From NCBI GenBank assembly GCA_965216585.1, contig CBDCGC010000003.1, positions 2,604,001-2,668,000 on the forward strand: 64,000 nucleotides of DNA, given 5' to 3'. This DNA comes from CADEER01 sp965216585. GTDB taxonomy: Bacteria > Desulfobacterota > Binatia > HRBIN30 > CADEER01. Below are positions 18,225 through 26,537 of this stretch, one piece after another. Under the pieces are notes generated by a model. It was not told where the DNA came from and did no database searches. It saw only the letters and a list, made by a program, of their open reading frames with translations. Positions within the stretch are counted from its first letter, which is position 1. Each line of letters starts with the position of its first letter. The position numbers and the translations under genes were made by a program.

Positions 18225-18692
18225 TCACCGCCGCCAGTGTCCGTAGCGGACAAATCGACGCCCCCGAGCTCCACACCAGCAGCAACAACCGGGCGCGGCG
18301 CCCGCGGTGCTCGCCCGCTCGGGCATGTCAAACGCCAATTCACGAGATTTCTCACTGTTGACCTCCTCTACCTCAGTGACGCCAAGGCTAGGGCGGCACC
18401 GGCTCGGTGAGAATCCCTGATGCGTCACTTTCTCGCTCTGGCGGGTGCGATACCGACGCTGGCGCTCGGCGTGCATCAGGCGGCCACCGAAGGTTTGCTG
18501 GTAGCGGGCCCCCGCACGCCGCTGGCTGTCGCGCCGCGCCGCACCACCACACCCCCAGCGGCAATATCGTTGCCCGTGATCGCACCGCCGGCACACCCGC
18601 ACCGCACGGGCGCAACGCTGACAAGAAAACACGCGGTCGCTTTCGACAGATCTGCACACCACTCCAGCCGCAACAGGCTGGACAGCTCTCAA
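18225..18692 (-). CDS. Cys-rich putative zinc-binding protein upstream of istA, element B
   Basis: About 155 residues. It carries the same block as the ORF in element A: CQRC, six residues, CRRCDHGQRYCRWGC, i.e. C-x2-C-x6-C-x2-C-x6-C-x3-C. A basic stretch follows (RRDSQRRAGARYQQTFGGRL, MHAERQRRYRTRQ), then VTHQG, a variable linker, and a terminal CCWCGARGRRFVRYGHWRR. The N-terminal 25 residues before the first Cys are unconserved, so the true start may be an internal one. It ends 6 bases before istA, consistent with one transcript. Confidence 0.7.
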   Translation of the reverse strand: MRAVQPVAAGVVCRSVESDRVFSCQRCARAVRVCRRCDHGQRYCRWGCGGAARRDSQRRAGARYQQTFGGRLMHAERQRRYRTRQSEKVTHQGFSPSRCRPSLGVTEVEEVNSEKSRELAFDMPERASTAGAAPGCCCWCGARGRRFVRYGHWRR

Positions 18693-18984
18693 CTATCGAG
18701 TCATGGTCAACACCGGTATCGGCGCTGATTCACGCGGTCTCTGCGCTGTGCCAGAAGGCTCGGGAGGTCGAGTCCCGGGCCTTCACCTCTTGCCCTCTCT
18801 GTACTCGCGCGTCGCACTCCAACACGCAAGCCGAGAAGCCGACGATGTAGAGAAAGTACAGAGAAGAAAATCCACGAAGAAGATCTTTCTCAACTCTTCT
18901 TCCTTCACATCTACAGCGGCGACCTTGTTTGGCTCTCACCCGCGCTCTTCGCCATTCTTACGCGCTTCTCAACAGCCGTTTACA

Positions 18985-18999
18985 ATCGGCGACAAGTGA
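18985..18999. repeat. right target copies of IS21-B (18985-18991) and IS21-A (18995-18999)
   Basis: ATCGGCG is the right copy for element B and lies within the last 10 bases of element A. ACA (18992-18994) completes element A. AGTGA is the right copy for element A inside the IS630 transposase. The three boundaries lie within 15 bases. Confidence 0.85.
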
Positions 19000-19717
19000 G
19001 GATGCCCTGCGTCCATGGAGATATCGCAGCTGGATCTTTCCCCGCGACCCTGACTTCGGCGCCAAGGCTGGGCGCATCCTCGACCTCTACGAGGGGCACT
19101 GGGCCGGCAAACGTCTGGGAGCCAACGATTTCGTTCTCAGCGCTGACGAGAAGACCAGTATTCAAGCACGCCCCCGTCGCCACACCTCGCTTGCGCCCGC
19201 TTCCGCTCGGCCCATGCGCGTCGAGCACGAGTACCAGCGTGTCGGCTCTTTGGCATATTTCGCTGCCTGGGACGTTCATCGCGCCAAGGTCTTCGGCCGC
19301 TGCGAACAAACCTCGGGCATCGAACCGTTCGGTCGCCTACTCGACCAGGTCATGCGCCAGGAACCCTATCGCTCGGCCCGGCGTGTCTTCTGGGTCGTCG
19401 ACAATGGAAGCTCCCATCGCGGCCAACGCGCCATTGACCGCGTCCGCCGGCAGTGGCGCAACGTCACCCTCGTGCATACCCCCGTTCATGCCAGCTGGCT
19501 CAACCAGATCGAGATCTTCTTCTCGATCGTTCAAAGAAAGCTTCTTTCGCCGAGCAACTTCGCCTCGCTCGACGAACTGCGCGATGCGCTGCTCCGATTC
19601 CAGGACTACTACCAAAGCGCCGCACGCCCCTTCCAGTGGAAGTTTACTCGGCGCGATCTTGCAGACCTTCTCGATCGACTCGCCTTGCACGATTCCACAG
19701 TCGGACGCGCCGCTTGA
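18995..19717 (+). pseudogene. IS630 transposase, C-terminal part
   Basis: 240 codons that continue the N-terminal part at 10796-11227: SEDALRPWRYRSWIFPRDPD, FVLSADEKTSIQAR (first Asp and Glu/Lys region), RRVFWVVDNGSSHRG (second Asp), and HTPVHASWLNQIEIFFSIVQ (final Glu of the DDE set), ending with a helical tail (FQWKFTRRDLADLLDRL). The catalytic half is intact. It lacks its own start here, because upstream is the end of IS21-A. Confidence 0.9.
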
Positions 19718-19758
19718 ACTTGCCCAGAAAATACGTCACCGAACTTTCGGGCGGCGGC

Positions 19759-19803
19759 ACTAAGCAGTCGGCGGCGGCGTTCGAGAAGGCGGCGCCGTGT
19801 CAT
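19759..19803 (-). pseudogene. DUF6788 N-terminal piece (14 codons plus target copy)
   Basis: ATG at 19803 reads MTRRRLLERRRRLL and reaches the IS630 right target copy ACTAAG. It joins in frame to SRLPPLAEESLRG at 10705, giving the usual charged N-terminal helix of DUF6788 proteins. It is the detached start of the split gene at 10328-10708. Confidence 0.65.
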
Positions 19804-20068
19804 ACTTACTGCCTTATAACCGTAAGATACCCCCGCGGCAACCGTATAGTGCGACTAAGTGTAGGAAAACGCGCCAGAATCACTCTAACTTACTGGCATT
19901 GGGGTTTAACGGGCCCGTAGTTCTATGGGCGCTTCAACCAGATCGGACTTTCCACCGATCGCAACATCCTTGAGCGCCTCGCGCACCTGGATCATCCGGT
20001 CATCCCGTGAGAATCGTAGTGGGGCATCTTCGTGAGAATCGACACCTCCCAGACGGACAGCGCAGGCC
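19804..20068. other. outer flank of the IS nest, no gene
   Basis: Between the DUF6788 start and the RHS gene. It should contain the outer end of the IS4-like element, but no terminal repeat could be matched because the other end of that element is deleted. A short plus-strand frame at about 19925-20009 (RFNQIGLSTDRNILERLAHL) looks like a coding scrap but was not recognised. Confidence 0.4.
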
Positions 20069-23000
20069 TTACCGTGCCGGAATAAACGGGCGGTGGATCA
20101 GCGACAACGGGTTGCCCGCAACACTCGGGGGACCGGGAGGCCCGGCCGGTACCCGGACGTTGTCGCCGAGCACGCTCACAAGGTACGCCCCAACACCGAA
20201 CGCCTGGGATGTCGATACAATTGGTTCCCGAGGGAAGAAGAACCCAGCGCCGACGGATGGGATTCGATACAGCGCCGTCACTGGAACGCCGGCAGTAATG
20301 CCCGCGGACAGATACCCCTGCCCTAGAGACGTAGATATCGCTGCACCCGACGCAGCGACACCAGCGTAGACTTGACGAGCCGCCGCAGCGACTGCGCGAC
20401 TGACGGCAACCCCACCGCGGCCTCCCAGGTACAAGATCCCCGCAACCCCGGCAGCCGCCTCACTCGCGAGCGCAGCTTCGACAGCTGCAATTCCATAGGG
20501 GTTTAGGAATGTCGCCAACAACGCACCGCTCAATGCAAAGTTCCCGGCTTGGGAGAAATCTGGAGAGAGATTACCATCGAGCCCCTCACATCCTGCAAAA
20601 ACCGCTAGACCACCCACAGATCCAACGGCGACATTCAGGAGAACATACTCACCCCCAGCGACCAGTAACGGCGCCAGAAAGGCAACGGCCCCACTTGGGT
20701 CTGTCAGATTCGCCGGGTTGTTCTCGACGTACCGGTAGAGGTTCAACTCCCCTGCCGCGAAGCCGATCGGGTCTTCTGTAAGAAACCGCCCCCGTTCCGC
20801 GTCGTAGTACCGTGCCCGATAATAGTAGAGTCCGCTCTCGGGGTCGTACTCTCGACCGGTGTATGTAAAGGGATTCCCGAGGTTTGCCTGCGGTAGAGCT
20901 GTCGGGCGACCATAGGAATCATACTCATACTCAGCCTGAATGCCTCCGCCGCTTCCGGTAAGGAGCATGGTCGAGCCCTGGTGGTTGCGGTGAAAGAATA
21001 GCTCCTCACCTCCCCGCTCCATCGCGAGAGGCTCGTCAATGCCAAGGCCATGCGAGTAGCGGGCGACCTCAACCCCGTCTTCGTACTCAAGAACGATCGC
21101 GTCGCCATCGTAGACGTAAGTGGTTGAAACTCCCTCTACGACCTTCCCGATACGGCGACCCAAAGCATCGTACTGGTAGGTAAAGGTCTCTCCGCTTGGC
21201 TGCTCTATCGCAGTAAGTTGGTCAAGCTTGTCGTAACGGTAGAGCGTCTCCGCTCCATCGATTTTGCGACGTTTGAGAACCAATCGACCGTAGTCGTCGT
21301 GCTCATACTCATGCCCATCGTCCGACTGAAGCTCGTTCGCGCGGTTGTACTGCTCACCTGTGCCGAGTCGGTTTCCTAACTCGTCATACTCGTAGCTATC
21401 GCCAAGTACCCCCGAAGTAAGACGATCAAGGTCATCGTACTGAAGCTCAGTGGTGCCCGAACGATCAGAAACTGAGTCGATATACCCAACATCGTTGTAA
21501 CCGTATTCAGTACCAGCAAGGGCCTGTAGGCCACGAAAGTGTGCGACCTCCTCAAGTCGGCCTCGGTCATCAAAATCGAACTCCGACGATGTGCCGTTGG
21601 GGTACTCAATTGAGCGAAGTCGGCCTGAAAGATCGTAATCGGGTAACTCAATCGTGCTTGTTGCTGGAGTGGTGAGGCTCTCAAGCCGCGACAGAACATC
21701 GTATCCGTACGCCCAGGATGCACCTCCAGAGGCACTGAGGACACTCCGATTCCCTATCCCGTCGTAGGTGCTGGTAAGTGTAACTTCAGGCTGCACACCA
21801 CCAGCTGAGATGCCCTCCGTCTTCCTACGATTAGCCCTGTCGTAAGTGAAGGTGACCTCGCTGTCGCTGTCGTTTGCCAGCACGAGGTTCCCAGCCCTGT
21901 CGTAGTCGTAGGTAAGTTCGGCGCCACCCGGCAGTACGATCTTCTTGAGCTGAGAGCGCTTATCGTACTCGTAGTTGATCGTGTGATCGCCCGGGCCCGT
22001 AATTCGACGACTGGTAAGATTGTCCGCCACATCGTAGGTGTACTCTACTGTTGCGGCGTCGCTACGAGTCCGTCTCCGCACCCGATCAAGTGCGTCATAG
22101 TTGTAGCCCACCGACTGCGCACCACGGCGGATCGAATCGAGATTCCCCCGGTTATCGTACCCGTAGGTCTCCGAGATCCCCTCCAGGGGTAAGTCCACCC
22201 CAGTAAGGCGATTTGCCCCATCGTACGTGTATGTAGTCGTGCGACCGCGGGCGTCCGTTAACGTTTCCACATTGCCATTGCCGTCACGGACAATGACGGT
22301 CTTGCCGCTTCGCGGATCGTCAATCTCCCTGATGCGTCCATACGCGTCGTACTTTGTAGTCGCCGTCTCTCCGGTCGGGAGCGTTGTAGTCTCCACGTTG
22401 CCATCATCATCGCGAGCAAAGCGGGTTACCCCCCCAAGGGCATTCTCGACTTCACGAATGCGGCCAAGAGAATCGTAGCGATACCTCGTACGACGCTCCC
22501 TGTCCGTCCCCGCCGCCTCAACAAGAACCTCCACGTCTCCAGTTGAGTTGCGCTCGTAGCGTGTTACCTGACCTTCCGCGTCGGTCACCGTTTGCAGGTT
22601 CCAGCGATCATCGTAGCTAAATGCTGTCGTGTGTCCGTTCTCATCAGTCGCTGTCTTCACAAGACCGTTGTCGTAATAGGTGAAGCTACGAGTTTCGCCC
22701 TCCTCATCCGTGACCGACATCAGGTTGCCGCTCTCCTGCTCGTATTCGAATTCCGTTACTCGGTCTTCGGCTACTGTGATTCGTTTCACTAGGCTAAACG
22801 GCTGCTCGTAGTCGATCAGAGTTTCGCGTTGCCAAGGAGTCTGTACTCCTTCGAGCAGCCGCGTGAGGTTTCCGCGCGCATCATAAGTGCGCTGAGTCTC
22901 GTAACCGGGTTTCGTCACTTGTACCGGCTGGCCGTTTCGGTCACGAAGGGTGCCTGTAACGCGCTGCGAGCCGTCAACAATCCGGGTAGCGTGTCCAAAC

Positions 23001-26000
23001 TCGTCCGTGCTGACGCTGTGCGTATTCTCGTTACCATCGGTAAGGCTCGACGTGACATCTAGTGATCTCACCAAGGGTACCAATCCGCTGCCAACACCCG
23101 AGAGTGCCGCTTCGATCTGTTCTGTGAGTCCAAAGGTCTCGGCTGGCGCAAACGAACGCTCTGTGCCGTCGGCAAGTTCTGATCGCACGTGCCGCGATGC
23201 CACGCCGTAGTCGTATGTTGTCGTCAGGAGTCTCTTCGCTATTTGCGTGCGAAGGAGATGCCGGTCGTCATAGGTGAATTGACGGCTCGTGCCGTCGTTG
23301 TCGGTAATCTTGGTTAGATTTCCACCCCGCTGCTCAAGCAGGGTTTCGCGACCCGCGGGGTCGGTGACTTTAGATAGGAACCCACCGGCGTAATCCAAGA
23401 CTGTCACGCGCCCAACCGGATCGATAATCCGGCGCAACCGCTCATCACCGTCGTATTCAAAGCGAGTCGCGTTTCCGTTCCTATCCCGGACGGAAGTTTG
23501 AAAGCCCTCGGCCGTGAACTCGACTGTCGTGCCATCCTTAAACTCACGCGTGAACGTCCCGTCAGCGTTTCGCCGAAGCGAGGTAAACTCTCCCTCTGGT
23601 GCGAGATAATCTTTCTCCATCGCGTCAGCTGCACCAACAAGTGACACGTGAATCTCCGAGATGCCCCACTCTGTTGGTTGAAACGGGCGAGTTTCATCGG
23701 TTCCGAAGAACTCCAGGATCAGGGAACGGTCCGTGTGATCGAACTCTCGCTCTACTCGGTAGACTGAACTCCAACTGTAGCCAAGCTTCCCATAGGAGGA
23801 AGAGCCACTGCCTCGGAAATTGCGCGAAAACGGGTGCCTACCAGGGTACGCCTGCTCCCCCGCGGTAACTGTATTAAACGAGGTGACGAACATGTCGCCG
23901 CCAGCTGGCCCCATGCCCCAAAGATCCCATTCCTCTGGATCGCTAGGTCCGGTTCCCTGCCATCCTCCGATCAGGAAAAGCTCAAGCGAAACGCGAACAC
24001 CTGTGTGCTCCGGAACCTCGCCAACATTGAGCTGCAATCGATCAGCGTGAAACGGACCTATAAATGGCCGGGAACCGACCGGTGTTACGCCAAGACCGAT
24101 TTCCTCAGTTTCGCCAGCCACAAGACTCCACTCAGGGCCGGGTTGCGCCTTGTTTTCGTAAATGCCCGACCCATTGAACACCGTCGTGCTACCGTCACCC
24201 TCGGCTACGATAGCGTCTCCATTGGCGGCCAGATGAATTCGCGAGAGGCCGGCAAGGCTCCATCCCGCCCCAAACACACTGCCGCGTTCGTTACGAACGA
24301 GAACATCGCTCTCAGAAAAGGTCTTGAAGCTGCTCGTTGCCTCACCCTGGGTAAAAGTACTCGCCAACGTAAGCTCGTATGGATAAAGGCCTGTGGGAAC
24401 TTCAGAGGCATCGAAGATGTAAGAGCTACGAATCAGTTCACGACCACCCCTCAAACTCCTTAGATCGGAGTCAACTGGGGGCCCAAGTTCGACACCTCCG
24501 ACTGACGCCCGGGTGCTCAGCCTTGCCGGGATTAACACGTTCCCGCCTACAGAGGTATCGACTGCAACCACCGGCTGCGGATCGGCAAGTGTGCTGTTGT
24601 AGACAAGCGTAAGCGCGCGCTCGGTGTTCAGAGAGCGGTATGCGGGCATCGTGTGACTCACCCGCAGATTGCCGCAACCGAGCTGAGTGCGCGACCCAGA
24701 GAACACGCCACAGATTCCATCAACGAGCCCACTGTAAGCATCGCCAATCTCGGAGAGTACTTCAGAAATCGGCGGGAGCAGGTAGTGCCAATCAGCCGCA
24801 ACAATGCCACCTTCGATAGTATTGATGTTGCGGCCATCTTGGGAAACCTCGCCCACTCCGACTACGACAAACTGTCCGGTCTCCGGGTCAAGGGACCAAA
24901 GATCAATCCGCATGCCAGAAGAGAGTCCGAGCCGGTTCGGAAAAGTAATCGGCGCCGGTTGGGTGAAGATTACCCCCACCGGTTGGATCGTGATTAACAG
25001 ATCTGGATCTACGCATTCCGGAAGAGCCGCCGGTGCCAGATTCATCGGCACTTCAGAGATAGAGATCTCGCCTTCGAACAGCCCTCCGTTCATCATCGCC
25101 GTGCCATTTTCTACTTCAAGCCGGACACCTAACTCGACGTTCTCAACCACGGTCCTGCCGCTAGGGCTGTCGTTGTCGATCCGTGTGCCAGCTGCCAGCT
25201 GCGGCAGGTAGAACGGGCGCTCGACCACGTTATCGATTTGACCAATGACCGTGATAGCCTCGCGAAAGCCGGCGTAACCGATCGGGCCAGAAGCCGTGGA
25301 CGAATCGATGTCGAGTACGACCGTGCCGTCAGGAATCCCGCTGAGCGTAAAGTAGCCGTTGCTATCACTAGTCGTCGAAAATCCGGTTCTAAGAAGAGAC
25401 ACCGTCGCACCAGAAATAGGCACCTCGATTCCCGTATCGACGAACTGATTCGTGTCGATCAGTCTTCCACGAAGAGCGGTCACTCCACCGGGTGGTGGTG
25501 CATCGACGCTAATGGTGATCGTCTCCTGCGCCTGGCCGGACCCGTCGGATGCTGAGAAGCTAAGACGGTGCGACCCAACATCCCCTGCTCCTGGACTAAA
25601 ACGAAACTCACCGGTCATCGCATTGAACGATGCGCCGCCTGGCAGCGGCAGCGGCAACACCATGTACTTGGTACGTGGCCCTGCCCCTTCGGCCTCTACG
25701 GTAAATGAAAGGGTTGATCCCAGAGAAACTCTCCGGTTGCCAATCGGACGTATGGAAATCGAGCGTTGCCCAGTGGGCGTGGGGGTCGCCGTGTTCGTTA
25801 GAGTTGGTGTCGGGGGACCGCATCCGTGTAGCGCTGAGTTCACCCCTTGGATCAACTCACCAATACTAACCATGGCGTCGCCGCTGGGATCAGCCGACTC
25901 ACAGTTCATGACTTCAAGCGAACCGAGTGCTATGCGCACCGCACGAATCAACTCACCGATCGTAACGTCGTTGTTGCCATCGCAATCGGCAACGCATGGA

Positions 26001-26170
26001 CGGAAACCACCGCCTGAGGTGGTACCGCCAGTGACCCATACGAGGTTGCCGAGTTCGGTAGGCGTCGGGCTCGGTGACTGCGACGGGCGCAACGTAGGAG
26101 AAGCCCCGAAACTCACCGTACTTAGAACGACGCTAGCTATTGCTACGGCGCCAGCAACGGATGCACGCAT
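20069..26170 (-). CDS. secreted RHS-repeat protein with dockerin-like N-terminal module
   Basis: About 2033 residues. The start is ATG 26170 (MRASVAGAVAIASVVLS) with AGGGAG 7 bases upstream, giving a signal peptide. Then come a P/S/T linker, a dockerin-like pair (CVADCDGNNDVTIGELIRAV and ADPSGDAMVSIGELIQGVNS), a putative Ig-like domain, a carboxypeptidase-regulatory-like domain and beta-rich segments. Roughly 700 residues of RHS/YD repeats (for example RFEYDGDERLRRIIDPVGRV) follow. The RHS core is YYYRARYYDAERGRFLTEDP followed by NLYRYVENNPANLTDPSG. The last 210 residues are hydrophobic and Gly/Ala rich and match no toxin fold I know. RHS proteins build a shell that carries a C-terminal effector. 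Here the effector identity and any immunity gene are not evident. Confidence 0.85.
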   Translation of the reverse strand: MRASVAGAVAIASVVLSTVSFGASPTLRPSQSPSPTPTELGNLVWVTGGTTSGGGFRPCVADCDGNNDVTIGELIRAVRIALGSLEVMNCESADPSGDAMVSIGELIQGVNSALHGCGPPTPTLTNTATPTPTGQRSISIRPIGNRRVSLGSTLSFTVEAEGAGPRTKYMVLPLPLPGGASFNAMTGEFRFSPGAGDVGSHRLSFSASDGSGQAQETITISVDAPPPGGVTALRGRLIDTNQFVDTGIEVPISGATVSLLRTGFSTTSDSNGYFTLSGIPDGTVVLDIDSSTASGPIGYAGFREAITVIGQIDNVVERPFYLPQLAAGTRIDNDSPSGRTVVENVELGVRLEVENGTAMMNGGLFEGEISISEVPMNLAPAALPECVDPDLLITIQPVGVIFTQPAPITFPNRLGLSSGMRIDLWSLDPETGQFVVVGVGEVSQDGRNINTIEGGIVAADWHYLLPPISEVLSEIGDAYSGLVDGICGVFSGSRTQLGCGNLRVSHTMPAYRSLNTERALTLVYNSTLADPQPVVAVDTSVGGNVLIPARLSTRASVGGVELGPPVDSDLRSLRGGRELIRSSYIFDASEVPTGLYPYELTLASTFTQGEATSSFKTFSESDVLVRNERGSVFGAGWSLAGLSRIHLAANGDAIVAEGDGSTTVFNGSGIYENKAQPGPEWSLVAGETEEIGLGVTPVGSRPFIGPFHADRLQLNVGEVPEHTGVRVSLELFLIGGWQGTGPSDPEEWDLWGMGPAGGDMFVTSFNTVTAGEQAYPGRHPFSRNFRGSGSSSYGKLGYSWSSVYRVEREFDHTDRSLILEFFGTDETRPFQPTEWGISEIHVSLVGAADAMEKDYLAPEGEFTSLRRNADGTFTREFKDGTTVEFTAEGFQTSVRDRNGNATRFEYDGDERLRRIIDPVGRVTVLDYAGGFLSKVTDPAGRETLLEQRGGNLTKITDNDGTSRQFTYDDRHLLRTQIAKRLLTTTYDYGVASRHVRSELADGTERSFAPAETFGLTEQIEAALSGVGSGLVPLVRSLDVTSSLTDGNENTHSVSTDEFGHATRIVDGSQRVTGTLRDRNGQPVQVTKPGYETQRTYDARGNLTRLLEGVQTPWQRETLIDYEQPFSLVKRITVAEDRVTEFEYEQESGNLMSVTDEEGETRSFTYYDNGLVKTATDENGHTTAFSYDDRWNLQTVTDAEGQVTRYERNSTGDVEVLVEAAGTDRERRTRYRYDSLGRIREVENALGGVTRFARDDDGNVETTTLPTGETATTKYDAYGRIREIDDPRSGKTVIVRDGNGNVETLTDARGRTTTYTYDGANRLTGVDLPLEGISETYGYDNRGNLDSIRRGAQSVGYNYDALDRVRRRTRSDAATVEYTYDVADNLTSRRITGPGDHTINYEYDKRSQLKKIVLPGGAELTYDYDRAGNLVLANDSDSEVTFTYDRANRRKTEGISAGGVQPEVTLTSTYDGIGNRSVLSASGGASWAYGYDVLSRLESLTTPATSTIELPDYDLSGRLRSIEYPNGTSSEFDFDDRGRLEEVAHFRGLQALAGTEYGYNDVGYIDSVSDRSGTTELQYDDLDRLTSGVLGDSYEYDELGNRLGTGEQYNRANELQSDDGHEYEHDDYGRLVLKRRKIDGAETLYRYDKLDQLTAIEQPSGETFTYQYDALGRRIGKVVEGVSTTYVYDGDAIVLEYEDGVEVARYSHGLGIDEPLAMERGGEELFFHRNHQGSTMLLTGSGGGIQAEYEYDSYGRPTALPQANLGNPFTYTGREYDPESGLYYYRARYYDAERGRFLTEDPIGFAAGELNLYRYVENNPANLTDPSGAVAFLAPLLVAGGEYVLLNVAVGSVGGLAVFAGCEGLDGNLSPDFSQAGNFALSGALLATFLNPYGIAAVEAALASEAAAGVAGILYLGGRGGVAVSRAVAAAARQVYAGVAASGAAISTSLGQGYLSAGITAGVPVTALYRIPSVGAGFFFPREPIVSTSQAFGVGAYLVSVLGDNVRVPAGPPGPPSVAGNPLSLIHRPFIPAR

Positions 26171-26537
26171 ATACTCTCCCTTTAGACAATTCGCTGAGTC
26201 AACCAAAGGCACCCCCTAGCGCGCCAATCAGACAGCGTCAAACACAGCCACAACACAGCCGCCCAACTCTCCCTCACCCCTCACGAACTCGTGCGGCGTG
26301 CTCTACGAAGAGCCAGAACCGGAACACGTCCAAACTTTTGAGCCGGGCCAAACTTCCCGACCTGCATGCGCAGAGCTGATCTCGGCGCCGATTTGGTCAG
26401 TCACTTATGACACAGCCACCCTCATATGCTGCGGCTCGCGGCAAGTAACGCAACCAGAAGAATCCGTGTGAACCGAACACGGAACTCCAACATCAGTACT
26501 TCCACTCAGCTTGCTTCGTAACAGGGGACCCCCTGCC
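26171..26537. other. intergenic, nothing recognised
   Basis: 367 bases between the RHS start and the helicase stop, both minus strand. AT content is higher than in flanking core genes and it should hold the RHS promoter, but no convincing -35/-10 pair or hairpin was found. Confidence 0.4.

Larger units (their letters stand above)
15419..18984 (-). mobile_element. IS21-family element B, inserted in IS21-A
   Basis: A 3566-bp element with ends TGTTAACGGCTGCCAGAAAG (15419) and, on the complement from 18984, TGTAAACGGCTGTTGAGAAG. Over 38 bases 28 match, ending in a shared ATGGCGAAG. It is flanked by the 7-bp ATCGGCG duplication. Gene order on the minus strand: Cys-rich ORF, istA, istB, winged-helix-like ORF. 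It lies in the same orientation as element A. The two are clearly different elements, since their proteins differ widely, so this is not a recent self-duplication. Confidence 0.88.
11228..18994 (-). mobile_element. IS21-family element A, interrupted by IS21 element B
   Basis: Ends are TGTTGTCGCTCACGAGAAAA at 11228 and, on the complement from 18994, TGTCGCCGATCGCGAGAAAG. Over the first 36 bases, with element B removed, 28 match. It is flanked by a 5-bp AGTGA duplication. It carries, on the minus strand, a Cys-rich ORF, istA, istB and a RepA-like ATPase gene. Its istA-upstream arm is cut by element B at 15418/18985. Without B the element is about 4.2 kb, long for IS21, because of the two extra genes. 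The genes look intact apart from the arm carrying B. Confidence 0.85.
10708..19760 (+). mobile_element. IS630-family element, interrupted by nested IS21 elements
   Basis: The boundaries come from the TA(A) duplication and from imperfect inverted ends of about 34 bases. The left end starts GTACCCCAGACC and the right end (reverse complement) starts GTGCCGCCGCCC. Both reach a near-identical inner block, TGACGTATTATC at 10730-10741 and TGACGTATTTTC on the complement of 19727-19738. The element carries one transposase gene read left to right. The gene is broken at 11227/18995 by the insertion of IS21-A. The element itself interrupts the DUF6788 ORF of an older IS4-like element. Without the insertion it would be about 1.3 kb, normal for IS630. 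Confidence 0.75.

Noticed and set aside
18755..18790. tRNA-like stretch (ggtcgagtcccgggcc)
   Set aside because: It resembles a T-arm only; no acceptor, D or anticodon arm can be folded around it.
11228..18994. A composite transposon carrying passenger genes between two IS21 copies
   Set aside because: The duplications show one IS21 inside the other, not two flanking copies; each extra gene lies within one element's ends.
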